Assembly (NCBI RefSeq): GCF_019956555.1
Contig: NZ_JAHBDQ010000005.1
Span: forward strand, 116,100-180,099
DNA length: 64,000 nucleotides
Direction of reading: 5' to 3'
Origin: Pseudomonas sp. A-RE-19
Lineage (GTDB): Bacteria > Pseudomonadota > Gammaproteobacteria > Pseudomonadales > Pseudomonadaceae
Position 1 is the first letter of the stretch, and every line of letters begins with the position of its first letter. Below, one piece after another: positions 31,302 through 39,852 of the stretch. Position numbers and translations under genes: made by a program. The notes beneath the pieces were generated by a model. It did no database searches. It saw only the letters and a program-made list of their open reading frames with translations, and was not told where the DNA came from.

Positions 31302-32439
31302 AGCTCAGCCAGCTCATTAGCCCCACAAACAAACGCCCAAGCAGGTTCAGCGGGTTGTCTTGGGTTGGGAACGCCATCACTTCAGCCTGCCCACCAGCAC
31401 GGATGGAACGGATGGCGCGGCTGTCGCGCAACGTGTTCATGGAGTCCTCGGTAAACTCGATGATCACCGGAAAACGTTGGGCCGGACGCAGCCAGTCGCG
31501 GCTGTTCTGCACACTGGGGAGGCTGCCGGGCGACGTGGGCTGACCGACGCTGACACCGTAGCCGACACTGCGCACACGGCCCTCGAAAATCTTCCCCGGC
31601 AGGGCATCCAGAACAATCGAAACAGGCGTGTCGACCTCGACCAGGCCGAGGTTGTTTTCGGTCATGTCCGCGCTGATCCATACATCGTGGATGGCAATCA
31701 GGGTCATGACCGGGCCGCCGGCAGCGGCGAACTGTCCGACATCGGTGCGCAGATCGGTGATCAGTCCCGCCGACCGCGCGCGTATCTGCGTGTTGGACAA
31801 GTCCAGTTCGGCTTTTGACAACGCCGTGGCAGCGCTACGCAACAGCGCGTTGTCTTCCTCGCTGCCGCCTTCCTGTTCCCGTGCCCGCTGAACTTCGGCA
31901 CGGGCCGCGGCGACCTGACTGACGGCCTGTTCACGGGTGGCCCGAGAGACTTCGAGCAGGCGCACGGAAATGGTGCCGGGATCTTCGCGGTACAAGCCTT
32001 CAAGACGCTGATTGTCCTGCCGGGCTTTGAGTTCATTGGCCTGGGCGGCGCGTAAATTGGCTTGAGCCGAAGCAATACCGGCGGTGCTGGCACCGATCTG
32101 GCGGCGTGTCGATTCGAGGTCCGCGCGTGCACGGTCGACAGCAATTTGGTACGGCTGCGGGTCCACCTCGAACAGGACTTCGCCCGCCTTGACGTCCTGG
32201 TTGTTGCGCACATTCACACGGGTCACCCGGCCAGCAACTTCGGCGGCCACCGGAATGACAAAAGCTCCCACCCGAGCCTGTTGCGTATACGGTGTGAAAC
32301 GGTCAGCCAACAAGTACCAGGCCAGACTCAATACGATCAGCAGCATCACCCATTTGATGCCTTTTTTTGCGGAATCGGCGGCAGGCTCGGGTGCCTTGGG
32401 AGAGGGCGCCTCAGTGACGGGCGGCGAGGGTTCAGTCAT
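31291..32439 (-). CDS. HlyD/EmrA-type membrane fusion protein
   Basis: 382 residues with one N-terminal membrane anchor (about 27-46, WVMLLIVLSLAWYLLAD). A biotinyl-lipoyl half-motif (VAAEVAGRVTRVNVRNNQDVKAGEVLFEVDP) leads into a long coiled-coil hairpin (~85-210), then the matching lipoyl half and beta-barrel. Bridges the DUF2955 pump and the outer membrane factor. Start ATG overlaps the stop of the outer membrane factor gene (ATGA). Confidence 0.9.
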   Translation of the reverse strand: MTEPSPPVTEAPSPKAPEPAADSAKKGIKWVMLLIVLSLAWYLLADRFTPYTQQARVGAFVIPVAAEVAGRVTRVNVRNNQDVKAGEVLFEVDPQPYQIAVDRARADLESTRRQIGASTAGIASAQANLRAAQANELKARQDNQRLEGLYREDPGTISVRLLEVSRATREQAVSQVAAARAEVQRAREQEGGSEEDNALLRSAATALSKAELDLSNTQIRARSAGLITDLRTDVGQFAAAGGPVMTLIAIHDVWISADMTENNLGLVEVDTPVSIVLDALPGKIFEGRVRSVGYGVSVGQPTSPGSLPSVQNSRDWLRPAQRFPVIIEFTEDSMNTLRDSRAIRSIRAGGQAEVMAFPTQDNPLNLLGRLFVGLMSWLSYAY

Positions 32440-33968
32440 TGGCTTTGACCTTCTGGCTCGGGATAGGAGGCTTGCGAAGGGGCCGGCTCACTCAGCAGGT
32501 TGCCCCAGTCCGTGCGTTGTTCCATTTGCTGGCGGGTGCCTGGATCGATTAGCGGTCGTGCGCTGTACCACCCACCGCCCAGGGCTTTGTACAGGGCAAT
32601 CAGGTTGCTCACGGCATTGCTGCGGCTGAGCAGGTAATTGTCCTGCTGTTCGAGCAGGGCGCGTTGAGCATCCAGTACGCGCTGGAAGTCCGAGTAGCCT
32701 TCCCGGTATTGGGTGCTGGCCAGGCTCAGCGAACGCTTGGCGGCGATCTGCGCCTCACCCAGGATGCGTTCGCGTTCCAGTGATTTGGTCAAACCGCTGG
32801 CGGCATCATCGGCCTCGCGCGCGGCCTGGCGGACTTTGTCGCGGTAAACCTCGATCAGCTGCTGCAACCGCGCATCCTGCACTCGCACGTTGTTGCTGAT
32901 CTGGCCGTGGTCAAACAGGTTCCAGCGCAAACTGGGACCGCCGATCAGGTCCAGGCTGTTGGAGCTGCCTTTCAGCGAATCGGTCGTCCAGACGATGCTG
33001 CCCAGCAAGGTCAGCGACGGGTAGAAGTCGGTTTCCGCCACACCGATCAGTGCCGACTGGGCGGCGACATTGAGTTCGGCAGCGCGCACGTCCGGTCTAC
33101 GCAACAACAGGCTGGCCGGTACGTCTTGCAGCACGGCCCGGTCAACCAGCGGGATCAACCCCGTGTTTTCGAGCAATTGGGGCAGGGCGCTGGGCGGCCG
33201 GCCGATCAGCACGGCCAACGCGTTGCGGGTGCGCAGTACTTGCGCCTCAAGGTCCGGAATGCTGCTTAAGGTGCCCAGGTACTGGGTCTTGGCTTGTTGC
33301 AAGTCGAGTTCGGCACTCTGGCCGCTGTTGAAGAGTTTCTCGGTGATTTCAAAGTTGCGCTTTTGCTGTTCGGCGTTTTCTCGCGCAACGCGTAATCGCG
33401 CTTCGGTGGTGCGCAACGAGAAGTAAGTATCGGCCACCTGAGCCCGCAGCAGGACAAGTACATCTTCATAGTTGGCTTGAGCCGCGAAGTAACTGGCATC
33501 GGACGACTCGATGGCTCGACTGAAACGCCCCCAGAAGTCCAGTTCCCAACCGATGTCAAAACCTGCGCTGTGTTGCCAGAAGTGGCTGTCTTGCGGGTTG
33601 CTGCCGCCGGATTGTCGGCGGTTGAAGTACAGGCTTTCAGCGCTGGCCTGTTGCAGCTGCGGATAGCGTCCGCTTTGCGCAATCCCCAACTGGGCACGGG
33701 CTTCCATGACGCGAATGCCGGCAATTTTCAGGCTTGAATTGTGCGCATCCGATTCGGCAATCAACGCATCGAGGACCGGGTCGGCAAACACTTGCCACCA
33801 TTGGCGAACATCGGGATACAGGCGTCTTTGGCTGGCCTGTTCAAGTGCAGGGCTGCTCCACAGTTTTGCCCAGGCCTCGCCGGGGGCCTGAAAATCCGGC
33901 CCCAGACGGACACAGCCGCCAAGGCCAAGAGCCCCCAGCAGAAGTAGCCGGCCCGAGCGCGTCAGCAT
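32436..33968 (-). CDS. NodT/OprM-type outer membrane efflux lipoprotein
   Basis: 510 residues with a lipoprotein signal (GALGLGGC, lipidated Cys19) followed by two outer-membrane-efflux-protein domains; characteristic blocks are LDFWGRFSRAIES, LLRRPDVRAAELN and FDHGQISNNVRVQ. Forms the trimeric TolC-like exit duct. First gene of the operon with the fusion protein and the DUF2955 protein. The 195 bases upstream (33969-34163) hold the promoter and nothing else I recognise. Confidence 0.9.
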   Translation of the reverse strand: MLTRSGRLLLLGALGLGGCVRLGPDFQAPGEAWAKLWSSPALEQASQRRLYPDVRQWWQVFADPVLDALIAESDAHNSSLKIAGIRVMEARAQLGIAQSGRYPQLQQASAESLYFNRRQSGGSNPQDSHFWQHSAGFDIGWELDFWGRFSRAIESSDASYFAAQANYEDVLVLLRAQVADTYFSLRTTEARLRVARENAEQQKRNFEITEKLFNSGQSAELDLQQAKTQYLGTLSSIPDLEAQVLRTRNALAVLIGRPPSALPQLLENTGLIPLVDRAVLQDVPASLLLRRPDVRAAELNVAAQSALIGVAETDFYPSLTLLGSIVWTTDSLKGSSNSLDLIGGPSLRWNLFDHGQISNNVRVQDARLQQLIEVYRDKVRQAAREADDAASGLTKSLERERILGEAQIAAKRSLSLASTQYREGYSDFQRVLDAQRALLEQQDNYLLSRSNAVSNLIALYKALGGGWYSARPLIDPGTRQQMEQRTDWGNLLSEPAPSQASYPEPEGQSQ

Positions 33969-34163
33969 CGCTGCACAACAAGTAGATCACGGGAAAACAT
34001 CATCCGAGCGTCCCTGGTATTGGAATGGCCTGCTATTGAGACTTGAACCGGTTCGCTTAGGTTAGTACAGCCCCGACAAATACAAGGTCATGTTGGACGA
34101 TCATCGGATCGACCAACCGCTACGCTTCGGAAAGCCATTCATTACTCGTGAACAGGAGCCCTT

Positions 34164-34805
34164 CTAGCGGGAAATGATCCCGTGATCGATCGCATACTTT
34201 ACGAGGGCGGCGGGTTTGTCGATGTTGAGCTTGCGACGGATGCTCAGGCGGTGGGTTTCTACCGTCCGGACACTGATGTCCAGTTCGCGAGCCATTTCCT
34301 TGTTGTTCAGCCCCTGAGCCATCTTGTACAGCACCTGGCTTTCCCGTGGAGTCAGTTCGTTGTCGGTGCTTTTATCGGCGATGAGCCGCTGGGCGATCTC
34401 GGCGCTGTAGAACGTCCCGCCACTGACAATGGCTTCGATCGCCGCAATGATTTCCCGTGAAGGCGCGTTCTTCAGTACATAACCGCTGGCACCCGAGCGA
34501 ACGGACTCACTGACGTATTCATAGTTGTCGTACATGCTCAGCACCAGCACTTTGAGCGACGGGTACTGGCTGCGTAACAGCCGGGTCAGCTCGAGGCCGT
34601 TGATGTCCTTCAGACTGATGTCGACCAGCAACAGATCCGGCTGGCAGCGCCCGACCATTTCAATGGCATCGGCGCCGTTCTCGGCTTCTCCCACCACTTC
34701 AAGCGGCGCCATGACCGCCAGCAGCGATTTGATCCCGTCACGGACCAGGGAGTGATCATCGACCAGGGCGACGCGGATCGGGTAGGGCAGGTTCATTGCA
34801 GGCAT
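34164..34805 (-). CDS. NarL/FixJ-family response regulator
   Basis: 213 residues. The receiver domain has VDDHSLV, phospho-acceptor aspartate in LLVDISLKD and lysine in YVLKNAP. The C-terminal LuxR-type helix-turn-helix is LTPRESQVLYKMAQGLNNKEMARELDI (read across residues ~150-180). Cognate partner of the kinase 24 bases upstream. The first ATG at 34805 is used; an ATG three codons later is equally plausible. Divergence from the cstA promoter region suggests it controls carbon-starvation or pyruvate uptake (inference). Confidence 0.88.
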   Translation of the reverse strand: MPAMNLPYPIRVALVDDHSLVRDGIKSLLAVMAPLEVVGEAENGADAIEMVGRCQPDLLLVDISLKDINGLELTRLLRSQYPSLKVLVLSMYDNYEYVSESVRSGASGYVLKNAPSREIIAAIEAIVSGGTFYSAEIAQRLIADKSTDNELTPRESQVLYKMAQGLNNKEMARELDISVRTVETHRLSIRRKLNIDKPAALVKYAIDHGIISR

Positions 34806-34829
34806 TCACTCTAATTGTTATGGGGTGAG

Positions 34830-36191
34830 TCAGCGTTCTGTACCGGGCGGTTTCATCGGTAGCAGCACGTCCAGCTCACTTCTTCCTGGCATTGAAGTCA
34901 GGTCGAATCGACCGCCAAAATGCTCGACACGTTCACGGATATTGCGCAGGCCAATGCCGGCGTGACGACGCTCGACCTGGGCGACGTTGAAACCGATACC
35001 GTCATCGACCACCGTCAACCGGACGGACTTTTCAGAGCCGTGCAGGGTAATCATGACGTGTTTTGCCTGTGCGTGGCGTTCGATATTGGTCAGGCCTTCT
35101 TGCACGATGCGAAACAACGAGACGGCGGCGCCATCGACGAGGTGACAGTCGAATTCGTTATCGTTGAAGGTCACGACCAGACCGCTGCGTTGCTCGAATT
35201 CGGCGGCCAGTTGACCGATCGCCGCCGGCAGGCCAAGGGTGTCGAGCAATGATGAACGCAGGTCGTGAGAGAGGCTGCGAACCTCGCCAATCGCTTCCCC
35301 CAGACGCTCCGTGGCGTCTCTTAGAATGCTCAACCCCTTGTCTTGCCCGTTCTCCAGCACATGGCTGGCCAGTTCGAACTGAAACTTGATAGACACCAAT
35401 AGCTGGCTGATGCCGTCGTGCAGTTCTCGGGAAACCCGGGACCGTTCTTCCTCCTGCAGGCTGACGATGCGTTGGGTCAGGCGCTGGAGTTTTTTGTCGG
35501 CCAGGCGATGTTCGCTGACGTTCAGCGTCATGCCGCTGGCGAATACAAACAGCACCGCCACGAGGGCCACCACGGCAATTGCCAGCATGGTTTTGCGAAT
35601 GCCCTGAGCCACTTCGGCACGCGCTTGCTGAGTGGCGCGTTCAACGTCTTCAAGGTAGATGCCGGTGCCGAGCATCCAGCCCCAACGATCCAGCATCACC
35701 ACGTAGGCGAGTTTGTCGGTCACTTGGCCGGAAGAGGGTTTGTTCCAGGCATAACGTTGAAAACCTTCGCCCGATTGCGCACTTTTGAGCAACGCCTGGA
35801 TCACCGGCAAGCCGTGAGGGTCCGTCATGTCCCACAGGTATTTGCCCACCAGCTCTGACTGGCGCGCGTGCATCAGACTGCGGCCCTCGCGGTCGTAGAC
35901 GAAGAAGTAGCCATTGATGCCAAAGCTGAGCTTGCGCAGTTCTTCCAGCACTTGTTGCTGCGCGCGCTCATCGCCCCGACCGTCGTCGTACAGCGGCGCG
36001 ATCAGGCTTTGCGCCATTTCGACGTAGTTTTTCAGCTCTGCACGCTTGCTGGCCAGAATGCTGTCTTCGATCAGTTGCGCCTGTTGATCACCCAATTGAC
36101 GGTTCAGGGAAATCACCAGCGCACAGATGACCGCGATCGCCAGCACCAGCGGCAGAATCCCGAGCGCGACGATTTTGTGTTTGAGCTGCAT
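34830..36191 (-). CDS. Cache-domain sensor histidine kinase (HisKA_3 type)
   Basis: 453 residues. Membrane segment 1 (about 8-28) is followed by a single-Cache periplasmic sensor (~35-195, with FGINGYFFVYDREG and YAWNKPSSG, typical of sCache_2 that binds small carboxylates). Membrane segment 2 is at ~200-220, then the dimerisation/phospho box SRELHDGISQLLVSIK and an HATPase domain ending in GIGLRNIRERVE. The start is the ATG at 36191 with GGAG five bases upstream; the open frame extends 214 codons further but runs through a REP repeat and is not coding. Paired with the NarL-type regulator. Confidence 0.9.
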   Translation of the reverse strand: MQLKHKIVALGILPLVLAIAVICALVISLNRQLGDQQAQLIEDSILASKRAELKNYVEMAQSLIAPLYDDGRGDERAQQQVLEELRKLSFGINGYFFVYDREGRSLMHARQSELVGKYLWDMTDPHGLPVIQALLKSAQSGEGFQRYAWNKPSSGQVTDKLAYVVMLDRWGWMLGTGIYLEDVERATQQARAEVAQGIRKTMLAIAVVALVAVLFVFASGMTLNVSEHRLADKKLQRLTQRIVSLQEEERSRVSRELHDGISQLLVSIKFQFELASHVLENGQDKGLSILRDATERLGEAIGEVRSLSHDLRSSLLDTLGLPAAIGQLAAEFEQRSGLVVTFNDNEFDCHLVDGAAVSLFRIVQEGLTNIERHAQAKHVMITLHGSEKSVRLTVVDDGIGFNVAQVERRHAGIGLRNIRERVEHFGGRFDLTSMPGRSELDVLLPMKPPGTER

Positions 36192-36302
36192 CTCTACTCC
36201 TGGCCAGACCGAGGGAAGGCGATGGCCCGGCATCATATGCCAAAGATACGCGCGCCCAGTAGCGGTGCTGGACAGAATGACCCGCAGCGATGCAGAAATG
36301 CA

Positions 36303-36404
36303 AAACCCTGTGGGAGCGAGCCTGCTCGCGATAGCGGTGGCACAGTCAACATCGACGGTGAATGTCAGACCGCTATCGCGAGCAGGCTCGCTCCCACAGG
36401 GTTT
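36303..36404. repeat. REP-type hairpin (36-base perfect inverted repeat)
   Basis: Arms 36303-36338 and 36369-36404 are exact reverse complements around a 30-base loop. The core GTGGGAGCGAGCCTGCTCGC matches the repeat at 27286-27348. It lies in the 366-base region between the divergent sensor kinase and cstA. The remaining part of that region (36405-36557) contains the cstA promoter; I see an AT-rich ACAATTATAAAAATTA near 36505-36520 as a possible -10 area. Confidence 0.9.
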
Positions 36405-36557
36405 GCGGCATCTACGTAGAACTACGTAGACGCCGCGTACGTAGTAACGCGGATTTATTTGTCGACAACATGCGCGGATATTGGGCTCGCTCCGCACAGC
36501 GGACACAATTATAAAAATTACCGCCGCAGTCCACTGGCTGTCGGCAGGAGACACGCT

Positions 36558-38615
36558 ATGCCCCGTCTGGCTAAACACCTCGCCTGGTTTGCCGTGGCTG
36601 TCCTGGGAGCGTTTGCGCTGAGTGTCGTGGCCCTGCGCCGCGGCGAAGCCATCAACGCCCTCTGGATCGTAGTCGCAGCAGTCGCTATTTATCTCGTCGC
36701 ATACCGCTATTACAGCCTGTTCATCGCCAATAAGGTGATGCAGCTCGATCCTAATCGAGCCACTCCCGCCGTACTCAACAATGATGGTCTGGACTATGTG
36801 CCGACCAACAAACACGTGCTCTTCGGTCACCACTTCGCAGCCATCGCTGGCGCGGGGCCGCTGGTCGGGCCGGTATTGGCGGCGCAGATGGGCTACCTGC
36901 CCGGTACGCTGTGGCTGATTGCCGGGGTGGTGCTGGCCGGTGCGGTTCAGGACTTCATGGTGCTGTTCATGTCCACCCGCCGCAACGGCCGCTCCCTGGG
37001 CGACATGGTTCGTGAAGAAATGGGCCGCATCCCCGGGACCATCGCGCTGTTTGGCTGCTTCCTGATCATGATCATCATCCTCGCGGTGCTGGCGCTGATC
37101 GTGGTCAAGGCCCTGGCCGAAAGCCCGTGGGGTATTTTCACGGTGATGGCGACCATCCCGATCGCGATGTTCATGGGCATCTACATGCGCTACATCCGCC
37201 CGGGCCGCATCGGTGAAATCTCGGTGATCGGCGTGGCGTTGTTGCTGGGTTCGATCTGGCTGGGCGGGCAGATTGCCGCTGACCCGGTCTGGGCCAAAGC
37301 CTTTACCTTCACCGGACTTCAGATTACCTGGATGCTGATCGGCTACGGTTTCGTCGCGGCGGTACTGCCGGTGTGGCTGATTCTGGCGCCGCGTGACTAT
37401 CTGTCAACGTTCCTCAAGATCGGCACCATCGTTGCACTGGCCATCGGCATCCTGATCACCATGCCCGAGCTGAAAATGCCGGCATTGACCCAGTTCATCG
37501 ACGGCACCGGGCCGGTGTGGAAGGGCGGGTTGTTCCCGTTCCTGTTCATCACCATCGCCTGTGGCGCGGTGTCCGGCTTCCACGCACTGATTGCTTCCGG
37601 CACCACGCCGAAGTTGCTCGCCAGCGAAGGCCACGCCCGTTACATCGGTTACGGCGGCATGTTGATGGAGTCCTTTGTGGCGATCATGGCGATGGTCGCT
37701 GCCTCGGTGATTGATCCGGGCGTGTACTTCGCCATGAACAGTCCGGCGGCCGTGGTTGGCGCTGATGCTGTTTCGGTGGCTCAGACGGTCAGCAGTTGGG
37801 GTTTTGCAATTACCCCGGAAGCGCTGCAAGCGGTGGCCAGGGACATCGGTGAAACCACCATCCTGGCGCGTGCCGGTGGTGCGCCGACCCTGGCGGTCGG
37901 TATCGCGCAGATCCTGCACCACGTTCTGCCGGGTGAAAACACCATGGCGTTCTGGTACCACTTCGCGATCCTGTTCGAAGCGCTGTTCATCCTGACCGCC
38001 GTCGACGCCGGTACCCGTGCCGGACGTTTCATGCTGCAGGACTTGCTCGGCTCCTTCGTGCCGGCGCTCAAACGCACCGAATCCTGGACCGCCAACCTCA
38101 TCGCAACGGCCGGTTGCGTGGCGATGTGGGGTTACCTGCTGTATCAAGGCGTAATCGACCCGCTGGGTGGCATCAACACCTTGTGGCCGTTGTTCGGTAT
38201 TTCCAACCAGATGCTGGCCGGAATCGCGCTGATGCTGGCGACCGTCGTGCTGATCAAAATGAAACGCCAACGCTACGTCTGGGTCACCATGCTGCCAGCG
38301 ATTTGGCTGCTGATCTGCACCACCACCGCAGGCTTCATCAAGCTGTTCGACGCCAACCCGGCAATCGGTTTCCTGGCGCTGGCCAAGAAGTACAGCGATG
38401 CGTTGGCCAACGGGCAGGTCCTCGCGCCGGCCAAAAGCATCGAGCAGATGCAGCACGTGATCTACAACGCCTACACCAATGCGACGCTGACCGTGCTGTT
38501 TTTGCTTGTAGTGTTCAGCATCCTGTTCTTTGCGCTCAAGGTCGGCATTGCCGCCTGGGGCACCAAAGAACGTACGGATAAAGAAGCGCCATTCCAGGCG
38601 CTGCCGAATGCGTGA
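36558..38615 (+). CDS. cstA: CstA-family peptide/pyruvate transporter
   Basis: 685-residue inner-membrane transporter with ~16-18 hydrophobic segments. Signatures are [21 protein letters not shown] near residue 95, [16 protein letters not shown] near 345 and [14 protein letters not shown] near 550. E. coli CstA and BtsT import peptides or pyruvate by proton symport. The start is the ATG at 36558 with GGCAGGAG seven bases upstream; the longer frame is not supported. Followed 14 bases later by its usual partner ybdD, and preceded by a two-component system that may regulate it. Confidence 0.93.
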   Translation: MPRLAKHLAWFAVAVLGAFALSVVALRRGEAINALWIVVAAVAIYLVAYRYYSLFIANKVMQLDPNRATPAVLNNDGLDYVPTNKHVLFGHHFAAIAGAGPLVGPVLAAQMGYLPGTLWLIAGVVLAGAVQDFMVLFMSTRRNGRSLGDMVREEMGRIPGTIALFGCFLIMIIILAVLALIVVKALAESPWGIFTVMATIPIAMFMGIYMRYIRPGRIGEISVIGVALLLGSIWLGGQIAADPVWAKAFTFTGLQITWMLIGYGFVAAVLPVWLILAPRDYLSTFLKIGTIVALAIGILITMPELKMPALTQFIDGTGPVWKGGLFPFLFITIACGAVSGFHALIASGTTPKLLASEGHARYIGYGGMLMESFVAIMAMVAASVIDPGVYFAMNSPAAVVGADAVSVAQTVSSWGFAITPEALQAVARDIGETTILARAGGAPTLAVGIAQILHHVLPGENTMAFWYHFAILFEALFILTAVDAGTRAGRFMLQDLLGSFVPALKRTESWTANLIATAGCVAMWGYLLYQGVIDPLGGINTLWPLFGISNQMLAGIALMLATVVLIKMKRQRYVWVTMLPAIWLLICTTTAGFIKLFDANPAIGFLALAKKYSDALANGQVLAPAKSIEQMQHVIYNAYTNATLTVLFLLVVFSILFFALKVGIAAWGTKERTDKEAPFQALPNA

Positions 38616-38629
38616 TCGAGGAGTGCACC

Positions 38630-38827
38630 ATGTTCAATGACCTGAGTCGCCTCGGTAAATACCTCGGTCAGGCCGCGCGCCTGATGGTCGGCATGCCTGA
38701 CTACGACACCTACGTTGAGCACATGCAAACCAAACACCCGGACAAACCGGTGATGAGCTACGAGGTGTTCTTTCGGGAACGTCAGGAGGCTCGTTACGGC
38801 AGCAAGGCGGGACCGAAATGCTGTTGA
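38630..38827 (+). CDS. YbdD/YjiX family small protein
   Basis: 65 residues, containing [13 protein letters not shown] and the family end motif [16 protein letters not shown]. Always found with CstA/BtsT, where it is needed for transport activity. Start ATG at 38630 with GAGGAG six bases upstream, within the region just after the cstA stop; a start 18 bases earlier is not needed. Confidence 0.9.
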   Translation: MFNDLSRLGKYLGQAARLMVGMPDYDTYVEHMQTKHPDKPVMSYEVFFRERQEARYGSKAGPKCC

Positions 38828-38860
38828 GGTAAAACATTTAAGCAGCATTCTGCTTTAGGA

Positions 38861-38920
38861 GCCCGGCCTGCCGGCGATAGCGATCTTCAAGACGCTACCG
38901 TCGGCAAGCCGGGCTTTTTT
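38861..38920 (+). terminator. Rho-independent terminator after cstA-ybdD
   Basis: A long imperfect stem (GCCCGGCCTGCCGGCGATAG paired with the CTACCGTCGGCAAGCCGGGC arm) is followed by TTTTTT at 38915-38920. It closes the cstA-ybdD operon and marks the left edge of the stress island. The rest of 38921-39055 shows nothing I recognise. Confidence 0.88.
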
Positions 38921-39055
38921 GTCGTTGTACTTTTCTAGTCCACGGTAGAGGCAATCAACGCGGTGTAACTGTTGCAGTCATGACGAACAGACGCGGTAGC
39001 CAGATGTTCTGGCTGCCGCATTCAGGTGAGAAGCTACGCCCGGTTTCTGGTGTCT

Positions 39056-39553
39056 TTACTCATCACGTGTCCAGTTGACGCTCAACTGGTACTCGTCATC
39101 GCCGTACTGGTAATCAGTGTGCCCTTTGAAAGCAGCTTTCAGTGCATGGCCCAAGCGATTCGCGAGATGGATGCCGGTGGTGGTCACGACCAGCGCCCCC
39201 TCAGAGTCGGTCAGCCTCATGATGCGCTCCAGGGCATGATCGGCGTTTTCGAGTTTTTCGGTGTTTTCAATCAGGTTGACGATTTCGCCTCGATGCTCAA
39301 GCAAGAAGCTGCCCGTTAGCGTCAGCGTACCCGCTGGCTGATTGTCTTCGATGCGCCGACAGGCCGGGCAGGTTACCGTTTGCGCGTCATGAATCACCGT
39401 GTTCTCAGGAACTTTCCAGGTCCAGTTGCCTGCTTGATAAGCCGCTCCACACTGCGAGCAGATGGCGGTACCTTCGACTTTCTGCAAGCAATAAGGGTCA
39501 TGGGAGGGTGTTTTGAACAACTTGTCTTTCTGACTCCGCTGAAACTTGTCCAT
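39056..39553 (-). CDS. BCAM0308-like zinc-ribbon protein
   Basis: 165 residues. Two cysteine pairs (CSQCG near residue 33 and CPACRR near 62) form a putative zinc ribbon, and the C-terminal half resembles an NMD3-like domain with HANRLGHALKAAFKG. Its namesake lies in the low-oxygen-activated locus of Burkholderia cenocepacia. Biochemical function is unknown. The start is the ATG at 39553 (MDKFQRSQ); the open frame continues 19 codons upstream without a better site. It is read away from groEL across a 299-base region that holds two Anr-like sites. Confidence 0.8.
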   Translation of the reverse strand: MDKFQRSQKDKLFKTPSHDPYCLQKVEGTAICSQCGAAYQAGNWTWKVPENTVIHDAQTVTCPACRRIEDNQPAGTLTLTGSFLLEHRGEIVNLIENTEKLENADHALERIMRLTDSEGALVVTTTGIHLANRLGHALKAAFKGHTDYQYGDDEYQLSVNWTRDE

Positions 39554-39691
39554 GGCCTTTTTCCTCACCAATGAAGTGGATAAAGATTCCACGCGTAGCC
39601 GTGCTTTCAAAAAGGCTCCTTAACTGTTTCGCCCGCTGATAGCACCGTGGATTTCAAGGTTTCATTTGGACTCGGTTTGTTGCAGGGCAGG

Positions 39692-39705
39692 TTGACTTTT
39701 GTCAA
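39692..39705 (-). promoter_or_regulatory. Anr/FNR-like site, TTGAC-N4-GTCAA, for the BCAM0308-like gene
   Basis: Perfectly symmetric TTGACTTTTGTCAA, differing from the Anr/FNR consensus TTGAT-N4-ATCAA at one base in each half. Its centre is 145 bases upstream of the minus-strand start at 39553, leaving ~100 bases of leader if it sits at -41.5. The symmetric deviation makes it weaker than the boxes at 41514 and 54996. Confidence 0.5.
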
Positions 39706-39767
39706 CTCGGGGCCAACAGCCGACAGTCGGTCTGGGCCGCTGAAAGGGCTCGATGACGTCGACTTTA

Positions 39768-39781
39768 TTGATAAAAGTCAA
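39768..39781 (+). promoter_or_regulatory. Anr/FNR-like site upstream of groEL paralogue
   Basis: TTGATAAAAGTCAA matches TTGAT-N4-ATCAA except one base. It is centred 78 bases before the groEL ATG; a -41.5 placement gives a start near 39816 and a ~36-base leader. A TATAAA further downstream (near 39825) may alternatively be the -10. Confidence 0.65.
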
Positions 39782-39852
39782 CGTGACACCTGCCGTTTGA
39801 GGGAACTTGTAAAGATGTACTTGCTATAAAAAATACTCTGGAGAGCAACCTC

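Noticed and set aside
38921..39055. Attachment site or tRNA at the left edge of the island
   Set aside because: No tRNA-like sequence, direct repeat or integrase was found, so the boundary is inferred only from gene content and the terminator.
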